DNA of 15,732 bases from JBGOUJ01 sp041477005. Its GTDB lineage: Bacteria > Acidobacteriota > Terriglobia > Bryobacterales > JACQDG01. Made by a program: the position numbers and the translations under genes. Where the stretch lies: contig JBGOUJ010000110.1 of assembly GCA_041477005.1 (NCBI GenBank), positions 1 to 15,732 of the forward strand. Direction: 5' to 3'. The notes beneath the pieces are model-generated. The model did not search any database. It had not been told where the DNA came from and saw only the letters and a list, made by a program, of their open reading frames with translations. Shown in pieces: positions 1 to 6,137 of this stretch (the stretch's first letter is position 1; each line of letters begins with the position of its first letter).

Positions 1-578
1 AGATTCCGGATGGGATGACGGCGATCGACACGCGGATCCTGCCGATTACCTGGGCGATCCGCACCAAGGTCGAGCCTTATTCGGCCAGCCCGGCGATTCA
101 GCGAGAGCTGCGCGAGGCGAGCGGCGGGCTGCCGGTTTCGCGCATCCGCAGCATGGAGCGCGTTCTCGCGGGGTCCACGGCGCGCAGCGACTTCAACACC
201 GTTTTGCTCGCGATTTTCGCCGGCGTTGCCCTGTTTCTGGCTGCCATCGGCATCTATGGTCTGATGACCTACTCGGTCCAGCAGCGGACGCGGGAGATTG
301 GTGTTCGTATCGCGCTGGGGGCCGCCCCGGAGCAGGTGCGTAATATGGTGGTCCTTCAGGGGATGCGGCTGGCGCTGGCGGGAGTGGTGTTGGGCGTGGC
401 GGCGGCGCTTGGACTCACACGCTTGATGACGAGCCTGGTTTACGGCGTGAAGACCTGGGACCAGATTGCGTTCGCGGCGGTTACGGTGGTGCTGAGCCTG
501 GTGGGGCTGGTGGCGACGTACGTGCCTTCGCGCCGGGCGACGAGAATTGATCCGCTCGAAGCGTTGCGATCCGAGTAA
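1..578 (+). CDS. ADOP-family FtsX/MacB-like permease, C-terminal part (5' end outside window)
   Basis: The reading frame is already open at base 3 and runs without a stop to TAA at 576-578, so this is the last ~191 residues of a longer protein and the ATG at 15 is probably internal. The visible part ends in an FtsX-type permease domain. A hydrophobic segment (TVLLAIFAGVALFLAAIGIYG) leads into the family motif QQRTREIGVRIALGA, two more membrane segments follow, and the typical end is RATRIDPLEAL. The same C-terminal pattern ends the two complete permeases in this window (positions 2827-5502 and 6138-8825). Members of the acidobacterial duplicated orphan permease family are inner-membrane proteins of unknown substrate that lack a dedicated ATPase gene. 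Its PadR partner, if any, lies upstream of the window. The insertion sequence begins 64 bp after the stop codon. Confidence 0.9.
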   Translation, partial: IPDGMTAIDTRILPITWAIRTKVEPYSASPAIQRELREASGGLPVSRIRSMERVLAGSTARSDFNTVLLAIFAGVALFLAAIGIYGLMTYSVQQRTREIGVRIALGAAPEQVRNMVVLQGMRLALAGVVLGVAAALGLTRLMTSLVYGVKTWDQIAFAAVTVVLSLVGLVATYVPSRRATRIDPLEALRSE

Positions 579-610
579 TACAGTGACGCTGGGGAGCAGC
601 TCCTGACCGC

Positions 611-642
611 ACCGCTGCCGAGCCAGTAGGCTCGGCAGCGGG
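611..642. repeat. 32-bp direct repeat, left copy (hairpin-containing target duplication)
   Basis: This is identical over all 32 bases to 2529-2560 and directly abuts the left end of the insertion sequence. It contains a perfect hairpin: stem CCGCTGCCGAGCC at 612-624, loop AGTA at 625-628, complementary arm 629-641. The non-palindromic bases (A at the start, AGTA loop, G at the end) are in the same orientation in both copies, which identifies a direct duplication rather than an extension of the terminal inverted repeats. The hairpin lies 33 bp after the permease stop codon and may act as a transcript 3' end, although no T-run follows it. Confidence 0.9.
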
Positions 643-659
643 CTGGAGTTTCTACATTT
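643..659 (+). repeat. Left terminal inverted repeat of the insertion sequence
   Basis: CTGGAGTTTCTACATTT, the exact reverse complement of 2512-2528. The outer end touches the 32-bp direct repeat, and the inner end touches the transposase stop codon (TAG on the minus strand, 660-662). Confidence 0.92.
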
Positions 660-2039
660 CTAAGCAGCGGCAGCGGCGACGGCGTGTTGAGATGAGGTTT
701 GAAAGCCGAGTCTGGCGGTGAGTTCGGGGTGCTCGATGAGTTCCTTGCGCAGCAGAGCGACGAGGTCGAGGCAGGAAGGGCGCTTGGCGTGGCGTCGCCA
801 TTTTGGCAACGCAGCATAGGGGTCTCCTCGTTCCGGACCGAATGTCTGGAGTGAGGCCAGCAGTAAGGCCGAGTAAGCTGCCACACTCAGGGCGGGTTGT
901 TTGGGAACGGAGATGGGGTTCCACAACTGAGCTTGCCCAACTCCGAGAGTGTCTTTCTCTTCGCGGTGGTTGACTTCGATCTGCCAACGGTCAAAGTAGA
1001 TCTGCAGCAGTTGCTTGGTGGAGCCTTGGAGCACGGTGGTCAGCAAGAAGGCCGGTTGGCGATAGTAGAGCTTGGCGCTGTTACGCTTGCGATACGGGGT
1101 TGGGGCGATGACCAGCAAGCGCAGAAAGCGTTGGCGTGCTCCGCCCTGCCACAGCACGCCGGTCACCTGTTTGTAGCGTACCTTGCGCCGTTTGCCGCCG
1201 TAGAAGATCTTGGTGGTCTTCCAGGGGATGCGGTCATCGCTGCGCACCTGTTCGGGAGTGAACTTCTCTTTGCTGTAGAAGCAACGGGAGTCGACGGGTG
1301 CGCGCAGACAGAGCTTGGAGTCCTTGCGCGTTCGCGCGATCAGTTCCACCCGGTCGGGGATGCCGGCAAAGACGGTGCGATTGCAGAAGCTGCCGTCGCC
1401 GGCGATGACGATGACCTTCTGATCGGCGCCCGCTTCATCGAAGCAGAGGCGCAACTGAGCCATGGACTGCACGAAACGGTGGGAGAGATTACGCTTCTTC
1501 TTTTCCTCCTGGTAGGTTTTCCAAGCCTGCTCGTCGGCGCGGCGACCGGGCTTTTTGACGGTGGAGACCTCTTCGAATCGAATGGGCAGGGCGCGGCAGG
1601 AGAAAGGGCCGGAACGATGCAGGGGCAGCAACACGGATGCCTGCAGGAAGCGCAGGCTCCACAGCAAGTTGGTATGGAAGGGCGGCGACATCGGGTCGCG
1701 GTGGTATTGGGCTTGTGCGATACAGCGACCCGTCTTGGGAAGGCGTGTGTCGTCGACGGCCACGCCCACCAGACGGCTGGGGCAATAGTCCAGGGCTTGC
1801 TTCAGAATGGGCGCAAACAGTTGTTGCGGTTCCCAGAGCGCCCGCGAAAACAGGAAGTACTCGCCGGACCAGCTTTGCTGTTCCCGGCCGGCCGTCCACA
1901 GGATTCGGGAAACGGTGGAGCGACCGAGGCAGACCAGCGAGCCGAGGGCTTGACGCTGCGCGCGTTCCAAGGTGCGGTGCTGACAGAACACCGGATCCCA
2001 TTGGTCGGTGATGGACAAGAAGGAGGATAGGAGGTTCAT
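660..2039 (-). CDS. DDE transposase of the insertion sequence (IS4 superfamily, YREK signature)
   Basis: The protein has 459 residues and catalyses cutting and joining of the element's ends. Candidate catalytic residues are visible. The first Asp lies in GVAVDDTRLPKTG (D96/D97) and the second in VIAGDGSF (D215). The Glu is E355 in the block Y348-x2-R351-x3-E355-x6-K362, which matches the IS4-superfamily Y(2)R(3)E(6)K signature exactly. Between the second Asp and the Glu lies a long beta-rich region, as is usual in this superfamily. The ATG at 2039 overlaps the TGA of the upstream HARE-HTH gene (ATGA, 2036-2039), and its own GGAGG Shine-Dalgarno (2044-2048) lies inside that gene, so the two are probably translationally coupled. 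The C-terminus ends in an Ala run. No frameshift or internal stop is seen. The VDDT..PK.G pattern recalls IS701, but the assignment below superfamily is uncertain. Confidence 0.9.
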   Translation of the reverse strand: MNLLSSFLSITDQWDPVFCQHRTLERAQRQALGSLVCLGRSTVSRILWTAGREQQSWSGEYFLFSRALWEPQQLFAPILKQALDYCPSRLVGVAVDDTRLPKTGRCIAQAQYHRDPMSPPFHTNLLWSLRFLQASVLLPLHRSGPFSCRALPIRFEEVSTVKKPGRRADEQAWKTYQEEKKKRNLSHRFVQSMAQLRLCFDEAGADQKVIVIAGDGSFCNRTVFAGIPDRVELIARTRKDSKLCLRAPVDSRCFYSKEKFTPEQVRSDDRIPWKTTKIFYGGKRRKVRYKQVTGVLWQGGARQRFLRLLVIAPTPYRKRNSAKLYYRQPAFLLTTVLQGSTKQLLQIYFDRWQIEVNHREEKDTLGVGQAQLWNPISVPKQPALSVAAYSALLLASLQTFGPERGDPYAALPKWRRHAKRPSCLDLVALLRKELIEHPELTARLGFQTSSQHAVAAAAA

Positions 2040-2371
2040 TTGGCCTCCGAAAGAAGACCGAAGGTGTTTTTTGCGGTGCGAGTGAAGCGATCGCGGCGAG
2101 CGACTTTTTTGGTGAGGGAGGAGACGAGGCTCTCGCGGTCGACCGAGAAGGCGAAGGAGGCGCGGATGCGGGAGAGGATCTCGGAGATGTGGAGAGGGGA
2201 GCGGGCCTTTCTGAGTATGTCATAAGCCATATCCACTTGTGACAGACGTGTACGGTGGGGCGCGGGCGGTGGTTCTCCGGGAGTGGGGCGAAGGCGGCGG
2301 ACGGCGCGGAGTTGAGCATCGAGAGAAGCTTCAAATATGTCCAGAATCGTATTGCGAAGGTCGTCGTTCAC
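2036..2371 (-). CDS. HARE-HTH (winged-helix) protein encoded in the insertion sequence
   Basis: I chose the GTG start at 2371 because a perfect AGGAGG (2377-2382) lies 5 nt upstream; the longer frame from an ATG at 2434 has no comparable ribosome site. The product has 111 residues: a short N-terminal helix (about 1-28), a Pro-rich linker (30-40), then a domain at about 45-108. The domain reads MAYDILRKARSPLHISEIL, then SVDRESLVSSLTKKV and DRFTRTAKNTFGLLSE. This fits the HARE-HTH fold (HB1, ASXL, restriction-endonuclease HTH; also found in the RNA polymerase delta subunit), in which an ALxxxGxPLHxxEI helix pair is followed by a short beta-wing ending in GxFxL. HARE-HTH domains are known or predicted to bind DNA or chromatin. 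Its role here is inferred: autoregulation, end binding or target choice for the transposase, with which it overlaps by four bases. The family call rests on pattern recognition only. Confidence 0.78.
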   Translation of the reverse strand: MNDDLRNTILDIFEASLDAQLRAVRRLRPTPGEPPPAPHRTRLSQVDMAYDILRKARSPLHISEILSRIRASFAFSVDRESLVSSLTKKVARRDRFTRTAKNTFGLLSEAK

Positions 2372-2419
2372 GGTGGCCTCCTGGTGGAATACATCCAGGG
2401 CCAGGATGCCACAGACGGG

Positions 2420-2465
2420 TCGGTCTGTCAACATAAATCTATATTGACCGACTCATTTTCCGCAA
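2420..2465 (-). promoter_or_regulatory. Candidate promoter and operator of the insertion-sequence genes
   Basis: On the minus strand a possible -35 TTGCGG (2460-2465) and -10 TATAGA (2438-2443) are separated by 16 bp. Covering the -10 is an interrupted inverted repeat: TCGGTC at 2420-2425 pairs with GACCGA at 2446-2451, and GTCAA at 2427-2431 pairs with TTGAC at 2444-2448, the two sets offset by two bases. A helix-turn-helix protein encoded directly downstream makes autoregulation plausible. A perfect TTGACA also occurs at 2427-2432, but no good -10 follows it. Confidence 0.4.
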
Positions 2466-2472
2466 AACGAAG

Positions 2473-2494
2473 GGCCTCTCGCAAACGAGAGGCC
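2473..2494. terminator. Hairpin near the right end of the insertion sequence
   Basis: GGCCTCTCG (2473-2481), loop CAAA, then CGAGAGGCC (2486-2494): a perfect 9-bp stem with a 4-nt loop. It lies between the right inverted repeat and the candidate promoter. On the minus strand it is followed by CTTCGTTTT, so it may stop or sequester read-through from outside before it reaches the transposase genes, a known protective arrangement in insertion sequences. The T-run is imperfect, so true terminator activity is uncertain. Confidence 0.5.
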
Positions 2495-2511
2495 AAAACA
2501 TTTTGACTCAA

Positions 2512-2528
2512 AAATGTAGAAACTCCAG
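2512..2528 (-). repeat. Right terminal inverted repeat of the insertion sequence
   Basis: Reverse complement of the left terminal repeat, 17 of 17 bases. The outer end touches the right copy of the 32-bp direct repeat at 2529. Confidence 0.92.
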
Positions 2529-2560
2529 ACCGCTGCCGAGCCAGTAGGCTCGGCAGCGGG
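2529..2560. repeat. 32-bp direct repeat, right copy (hairpin-containing target duplication)
   Basis: Identical to 611-642. Stem arms are at 2530-2542 and 2547-2559 with loop AGTA. Its last GGG is also the first arm of a second small palindrome (GGGTCC-GG-GGACCC, 2558-2571), so this copy probably sits in its original downstream context. Confidence 0.9.
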
Positions 2561-2572
2561 TCCGGGGACCCG

Positions 2573-2595
2573 CCCCATAGGCGTTAAAATAAGGC
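2573..2595 (+). repeat. Short dispersed repeat downstream of ADOP genes, copy A
   Basis: CCCCATAGGCGTTA followed by AAATAAGGCT closely matches the minus strand of 6096-6118 (about 20 of 22 bases). Without the insertion sequence, this copy would lie roughly 75 bp after the stop codon of the first permease and in the same orientation. It is preceded by two nested palindromes (2558-2571, and CGCC/GGCG at 2571-2583). The rest of this intergenic stretch, 2596-2826, holds only a 65-codon GTG-start frame that I do not regard as supported. Confidence 0.6.
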
Positions 2596-2826
2596 TAGTT
2601 TCCGCTTCGAGGACCATGGCGGTCACAGATCGGTAAACACTACGCGACCAGCGGCGGGTAATATGTCTTCTGAGCCGGGCGTCGCTTCCGGGGTGGGGAC
2701 CTGACGGCGGAGCTGGCGAAGGCCCATTTTCGCTGTTAGGGCGTATGCCGCCGGGTTGCTGGTCAGGGACCGCAGAAGCTGCTCGCAAGCTTGTAGACCC
2801 TTATTTCGAGGGCGGGCCACTGCTGG

Positions 2827-5502
2827 TCACTCATGTCTCAGAGAATCCATCGGATCGGCGTTTGCCGCCCGCCGCGCGGGCACATAGCTGGCCACCAGGG
2901 CTACAACGGCCAACAGGATCGACACACTCGCCAATGTGGCCGCGTCGAGCGGTGCGACACCGTAAAGCAGGCTGGCGATCAACTGTGCAAGTAGCGTTGC
3001 CCCAGCTAGGCCGACGCAGATCCCGATGCTGACCAGCTTCGCTGCTTCGCCGAGGACAAGCCGGAGCACCGCGCCGCGGGTTGCTCCGACTGCCATCCGG
3101 ATGCCGAACTCCCGCGTCCGCTGACTCACCAAATAGCTCATTACGCCATATACGCCGACAGAAGCGACAAAGAGAGCCAGGAACGCAAACGTCAGGAGCA
3201 GAGCTGTTCTGAAACGCGGTTGCCCTACGGAACCGGAAACAATCTGCTTCATGGTTTCGACGTGATCCACCGGCACGTTCCGATCGACCTCGGAAACCGC
3301 CTTTCGCAGAGCACTGGTAATGTTCGCTGGCTCGATCGAAGTGCGCAAAACGATCGTAGGGCGAGCTTCCACGTTCGCAATCTGCCCATAGGGAACGTAC
3401 ATCTCGGGTGCGGGTTTGACGCCCAGGCCTTGATGATGCACATCCCCAACGATGCCTACGATGGTTCGCCACTCCGGGCCGCTAAAACGTAACCGCTGGC
3501 CGATCGGATCCTCGTGGTTCCAAAAGGTACGCGCCATCGACTCGTTGATAGCCACGACAAGAGGGCCGTCCTCGTTATCCCTAGCCTCGAAACCGCGCCC
3601 GCGCCGCGTGGGAATGCCAATGGTTTCGAAGTAGCCTGCACTCACCGGCCGGTAGTTCGTAATGTCGTATACACCTGGCGGCCTTGCGGGACGCCCTTCG
3701 ATATCGAACGACCAGGAATTCTCGGTGCCGCTCAGGGGTAAATACGCTGTGAACGCCGCTGATTGCACGCCGGGAACGCCGCGCACGCGTTCCAGCAGCT
3801 CCTGCTGGAACGCTGAGATTCGACGGTGCTCGCCAATTCCAAACTTATAGCCATTCGTATACTGCGGCGGGAGAGAAAGGCGAGCCGTAAGAATGTGCCC
3901 TATCTGAAATCCCGGGGAGACCTGCAATAGCGTCCAAAAGCTCTTCGTCATTAAGCCTGCTCCAATCAGAAGGACGAGAGCGATCGCGACCTGTCCGATG
4001 ATCAGAGCATTCCGCAGTCGGGATTGGCCAGTGGCAATACCACGTTCGCTCTGTTTGAGCGAGTCGCCAGGGCTGACTCCCTGAGAGTGAAACAAGGGAA
4101 GCAAGCCGAACACAATCCCGGTAATGACCGAGATCAGACTGGTGAACATGAGCACTCGCCCATCCACCGCAATCTCCGATGTACGAGGCAAATCTGCCGG
4201 CAAGTGACGCAAGAGCTCAGAGACGCCTAGAAATGCAAAGACCAACGCCAGCAGGCCGCCAGCCGCGGCTAGAACCATGCTTTCCGTTAGTAATTGTCGA
4301 GCGATTCTCTTACGGCTTGCACCCAACGCCACGCGCAGCGCGATTTCTTTCCGGCGTGTTGCCGCGCGAGTCAGCAAGAGGTTGGCTATGTTGGCGCAGG
4401 CTATTAACAACACCATCCCAACAGCGGCTAGAAGTGTGAGCAGCGCCGTCCGAACATCGCCTACCACATGCTGGCCCAGAGGCACGGCCGTGATGCCTTT
4501 CTCCTTGTCGTCGGCCGGGTAGAGGCGCTGCAGATTAGCAGCTACTCGATCCAGGTCAGCTTGAGCCTGCTGCAATGGAACACCGGGTTTGAGGCGGGCG
4601 AATACGCTTAATGGATGGGTCCGACGTTGCCACGGGTCCGACGGAGAAGCAAGGGCCAGCGGCGTCCACAGATCGAACCGGTTTCGAGATTGGAAGTCTG
4701 AAGCCTTACTCACGAACGAGAAGCCGCGCGGGAGCACACCGACAACCGTGTAGGCAGTGTTGTTGAGCGTGAGTGGCCTTTCGACAATATCGGGGCGACC
4801 GCCAAAGGAACGTAGCCACGTGGAGAAGCTGAGGATGACGACCTGGTTGTGACCAGGGCGGTCTTCTTCCGCCAGGAAGTCTCGGCCCAGAGCCATGCGG
4901 ACTCCCAACAGGGAGAAGAAATCAGAGCTCACGGCGGCTCCCGCCAGGCGTTGCGGTTCGCCAAAACCGTTGAGAATGAAATCCGGATATGGATCGATTG
5001 CCGCCATCTTGTCAAAAGAGTGGCTCTGCTCACGCCAGTCGAAGAAATTCGCTGGCGCCACGGTCCCGAGAGTGCTATCGGAAAGCTGCCTTTCCCAAAG
5101 CATGAGAAGGCGGTCGGGTTCAGGATACGGCAGGGGCTTCAGGAGGACGCCATTCACGACGGTAAAGATACCGGTGTTTGCGCCAATGCCCAGTGCCAGG
5201 GTCAGTACCACCACTGAAGAGAAGGCGAGATTCCTGGTAAGGGTCCGAAGAGCATACCGAAGATCCTGCATCAGCGTGTCCATGGAGCCTCCAATTCTGA
5301 TGTCGCGAACACTTTCCTTGACCTGTTCGATGCCGCCGAGGTCCAGGCGAGCCTGGCGACCGGCTTCTACGGGAGCCATTCCGTATCGCACCTTCTCGGC
5401 CGAAACGAGTTCGAGATAGCCGCGGATTTCTTCGTCAAGCTCCTGGTCGACACGTTTCTTGCTGAAGATGTTTCGCCACAGAGCGTGCAGATGCCGGAGC
5501 AC
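2827..5502 (-). CDS. ADOP-family duplicated orphan permease (MacB/FtsX type)
   Basis: The protein has 891 residues and is predicted to lie in the inner membrane. The N-terminal ~80 residues are a soluble helical region (ELDEEIRGYL, GMAPVEAGRQARLDLGG), then LRYALRTLTRN leads into the first membrane helix (about 94-118). A periplasmic MacB-like core domain follows to about 350. The first FtsX domain is at about 352-470 (NIANLLLTRAATRRKEIALRVALGA), a second core domain lies at about 500-760, and the second FtsX domain at 764-891 contains QRTREFGIRMAVGATRG. This internal duplication with no ATPase gene nearby is the mark of the acidobacterial duplicated orphan permease family, whose substrate is unknown. 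The start is GTG at 5502, with AGGAGG (5509-5514) six nt upstream; that ribosome site contains the stop codon of the PadR gene, so translation is coupled. Length is normal for the family. Confidence 0.93.
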   Translation of the reverse strand: MLRHLHALWRNIFSKKRVDQELDEEIRGYLELVSAEKVRYGMAPVEAGRQARLDLGGIEQVKESVRDIRIGGSMDTLMQDLRYALRTLTRNLAFSSVVVLTLALGIGANTGIFTVVNGVLLKPLPYPEPDRLLMLWERQLSDSTLGTVAPANFFDWREQSHSFDKMAAIDPYPDFILNGFGEPQRLAGAAVSSDFFSLLGVRMALGRDFLAEEDRPGHNQVVILSFSTWLRSFGGRPDIVERPLTLNNTAYTVVGVLPRGFSFVSKASDFQSRNRFDLWTPLALASPSDPWQRRTHPLSVFARLKPGVPLQQAQADLDRVAANLQRLYPADDKEKGITAVPLGQHVVGDVRTALLTLLAAVGMVLLIACANIANLLLTRAATRRKEIALRVALGASRKRIARQLLTESMVLAAAGGLLALVFAFLGVSELLRHLPADLPRTSEIAVDGRVLMFTSLISVITGIVFGLLPLFHSQGVSPGDSLKQSERGIATGQSRLRNALIIGQVAIALVLLIGAGLMTKSFWTLLQVSPGFQIGHILTARLSLPPQYTNGYKFGIGEHRRISAFQQELLERVRGVPGVQSAAFTAYLPLSGTENSWSFDIEGRPARPPGVYDITNYRPVSAGYFETIGIPTRRGRGFEARDNEDGPLVVAINESMARTFWNHEDPIGQRLRFSGPEWRTIVGIVGDVHHQGLGVKPAPEMYVPYGQIANVEARPTIVLRTSIEPANITSALRKAVSEVDRNVPVDHVETMKQIVSGSVGQPRFRTALLLTFAFLALFVASVGVYGVMSYLVSQRTREFGIRMAVGATRGAVLRLVLGEAAKLVSIGICVGLAGATLLAQLIASLLYGVAPLDAATLASVSILLAVVALVASYVPARRAANADPMDSLRHE

Positions 5503-5512
5503 AACCAGCCTC

Positions 5513-5845
5513 CTATGTCGCCCGTAACGCGTTCGCCATCGCGAGGGAGATCCGCTCCCACCGTTCCGACTCGGTTTGGAACTGCCTCCTGCCGGTCTTG
5601 GTCAGGTTATAGAACTTGGCACGACGGTTGGTTTCCGATTCGCCCCAGGAGGACGTGAGCCAACCTGCCTGCTCCATCCGATGCAGCGCGGGAAACAGGG
5701 AGCCGGCCTTGACCTCGAACGTCCCATTTGTGATCTGAGCGATTCGGCGCGATATTCCCATCCCGTGCATCTGTTCCAGCGCGAGGGACTTCAAGATCAA
5801 CAAATCGAGTGTTCCTTGCAGAAGCTCGGATTGAGACGAAGCCAT
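5513..5845 (-). CDS. PadR-family transcriptional regulator (acidobacterial type), first pair
   Basis: The protein has 110 residues with a winged helix from about 8 to 95. The N-terminal LLQGTLDLLILKSLALEQMHGMGISRRI and the recognition region with KAGSLFPALHRMEQAGWL are characteristic of PadR, and the wing follows with NRRAKFYNLTKTGRRQF. PadR proteins are dimeric cytoplasmic repressors, and the acidobacterial subgroup is typically encoded beside ADOP permeases. The ATG at 5845 has AGGAG about six nt upstream. The TAG stop lies inside the Shine-Dalgarno of the downstream permease gene. Autorepression is probable because a 30-bp inverted repeat overlaps the promoter (5864-5893). The ligand is unknown. 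Confidence 0.93.
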   Translation of the reverse strand: MASSQSELLQGTLDLLILKSLALEQMHGMGISRRIAQITNGTFEVKAGSLFPALHRMEQAGWLTSSWGESETNRRAKFYNLTKTGRRQFQTESERWERISLAMANALRAT

Positions 5846-5854
5846 ACGATCTCC

Positions 5855-5900
5855 TATAGACGATCTATAAGATCGTAACGCAGCTCTTATAGACAGTCAA
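5855..5900 (-). promoter_or_regulatory. Promoter and candidate PadR operator of the first PadR-ADOP operon
   Basis: On the minus strand -35 TTGACT (5895-5900) and -10 TACGAT (5872-5877) are separated by 17 bp. A perfect 9-bp inverted repeat, TCTATAAGA at 5864-5872 and TCTTATAGA at 5885-5893 with a 12-nt spacer, covers the -10 and most of the spacer. A second, overlapping inverted repeat, TATAGA-cga-TCTATA (5855-5869), lies just downstream. This gives three related half-sites around the promoter, a likely binding array for the PadR product. Confidence 0.6.
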
Positions 5901-6095
5901 TAGGAGTCTCGAAGGAAATCTATCCTCGTTGCGCGAAGTCGCAGTCGGTTGACGACCACTCGGGACTTGAGACCCCGATTCGAATGGCGTGGCATGAGTC
6001 CTCCCTGACGCCGTAGTGTTTAGGATTGGGCTGGTCAAGCTCCAGCTATCGCCCCTCGGTAGGGATTCCGTGCCCATTGGGGAGATCGGGAGAGC

Positions 6096-6118
6096 AGCTT
6101 ATCCTAACGCCTATGGGG
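6096..6118 (-). repeat. Short dispersed repeat downstream of ADOP genes, copy B
   Basis: Read on the minus strand, CCCCATAGGCGTTA followed by GGATAAGCT matches copy A at 2573-2595. It lies 19 nt after the stop codon of the ADOP gene at 6138-8825, in the same orientation. Just before it a GGGG-TGGGTT-CCCC palindrome spans the gene end. The remaining intergenic DNA up to the first PadR promoter (about 5901-6095) shows no gene I can support. Confidence 0.55.
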
Positions 6119-6137
6119 AACCCACCCCACGTAGGGC

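Larger units (their letters stand above)
643..2528 (-). mobile_element. Complete insertion sequence, IS4-superfamily type, two genes
   Basis: The element is defined by perfect 17-bp terminal inverted repeats (CTGGAGTTTCTACATTT at 643-659 and its reverse complement at 2512-2528), which extend to 20 of 22 matching bases inward. Length is 1886 bp. It carries a HARE-HTH gene followed by a DDE transposase, both on the minus strand, and the transposase stop codon directly abuts the left inverted repeat. A hairpin (2473-2494) and a candidate promoter/operator region (2420-2465) fill the ~157 bp upstream of the first gene. It is flanked by a 32-bp direct repeat. Both genes and both ends are intact, so the element may still be active. 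The transposase carries the Y(2)R(3)E(6)K signature of the IS4-related families; whether it belongs to IS701, IS1634 or another subgroup cannot be decided by eye. Confidence 0.92.

Noticed and set aside
897..2030. 377-codon open frame on the + strand opposite the transposase
   Set aside because: It lies entirely antisense to the transposase, which has catalytic motifs and a ribosome site. The frame shows low-complexity Gly/Ala/Val content typical of the reverse strand of GC-rich genes.
2372..2434. N-terminal extension of the HARE-HTH gene from an ATG at 2434
   Set aside because: The perfect AGGAGG five nt before the GTG at 2371 defines the start; the extension would also overlap the candidate promoter region.
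612..2559. The hairpins as part of longer terminal inverted repeats of the mobile element
   Set aside because: The loop AGTA and the flanking single bases repeat in direct, not inverted, orientation, so the hairpins are duplicated target DNA rather than element ends.
2623..2820. 65-codon frame with a GTG start six nt after the stop of the ADOP gene at 2827-5502
   Set aside because: No Shine-Dalgarno beyond the ADOP stop region, no recognisable domain and no hydrophobic segment. It may be chance or a relic; not strong enough to annotate.
5901..6095. Small minus-strand frame starting with a GGAGG-preceded ATG near 5997
   Set aside because: The frame is Arg-rich, runs into the PadR promoter region and has no recognisable feature; it is probably chance.
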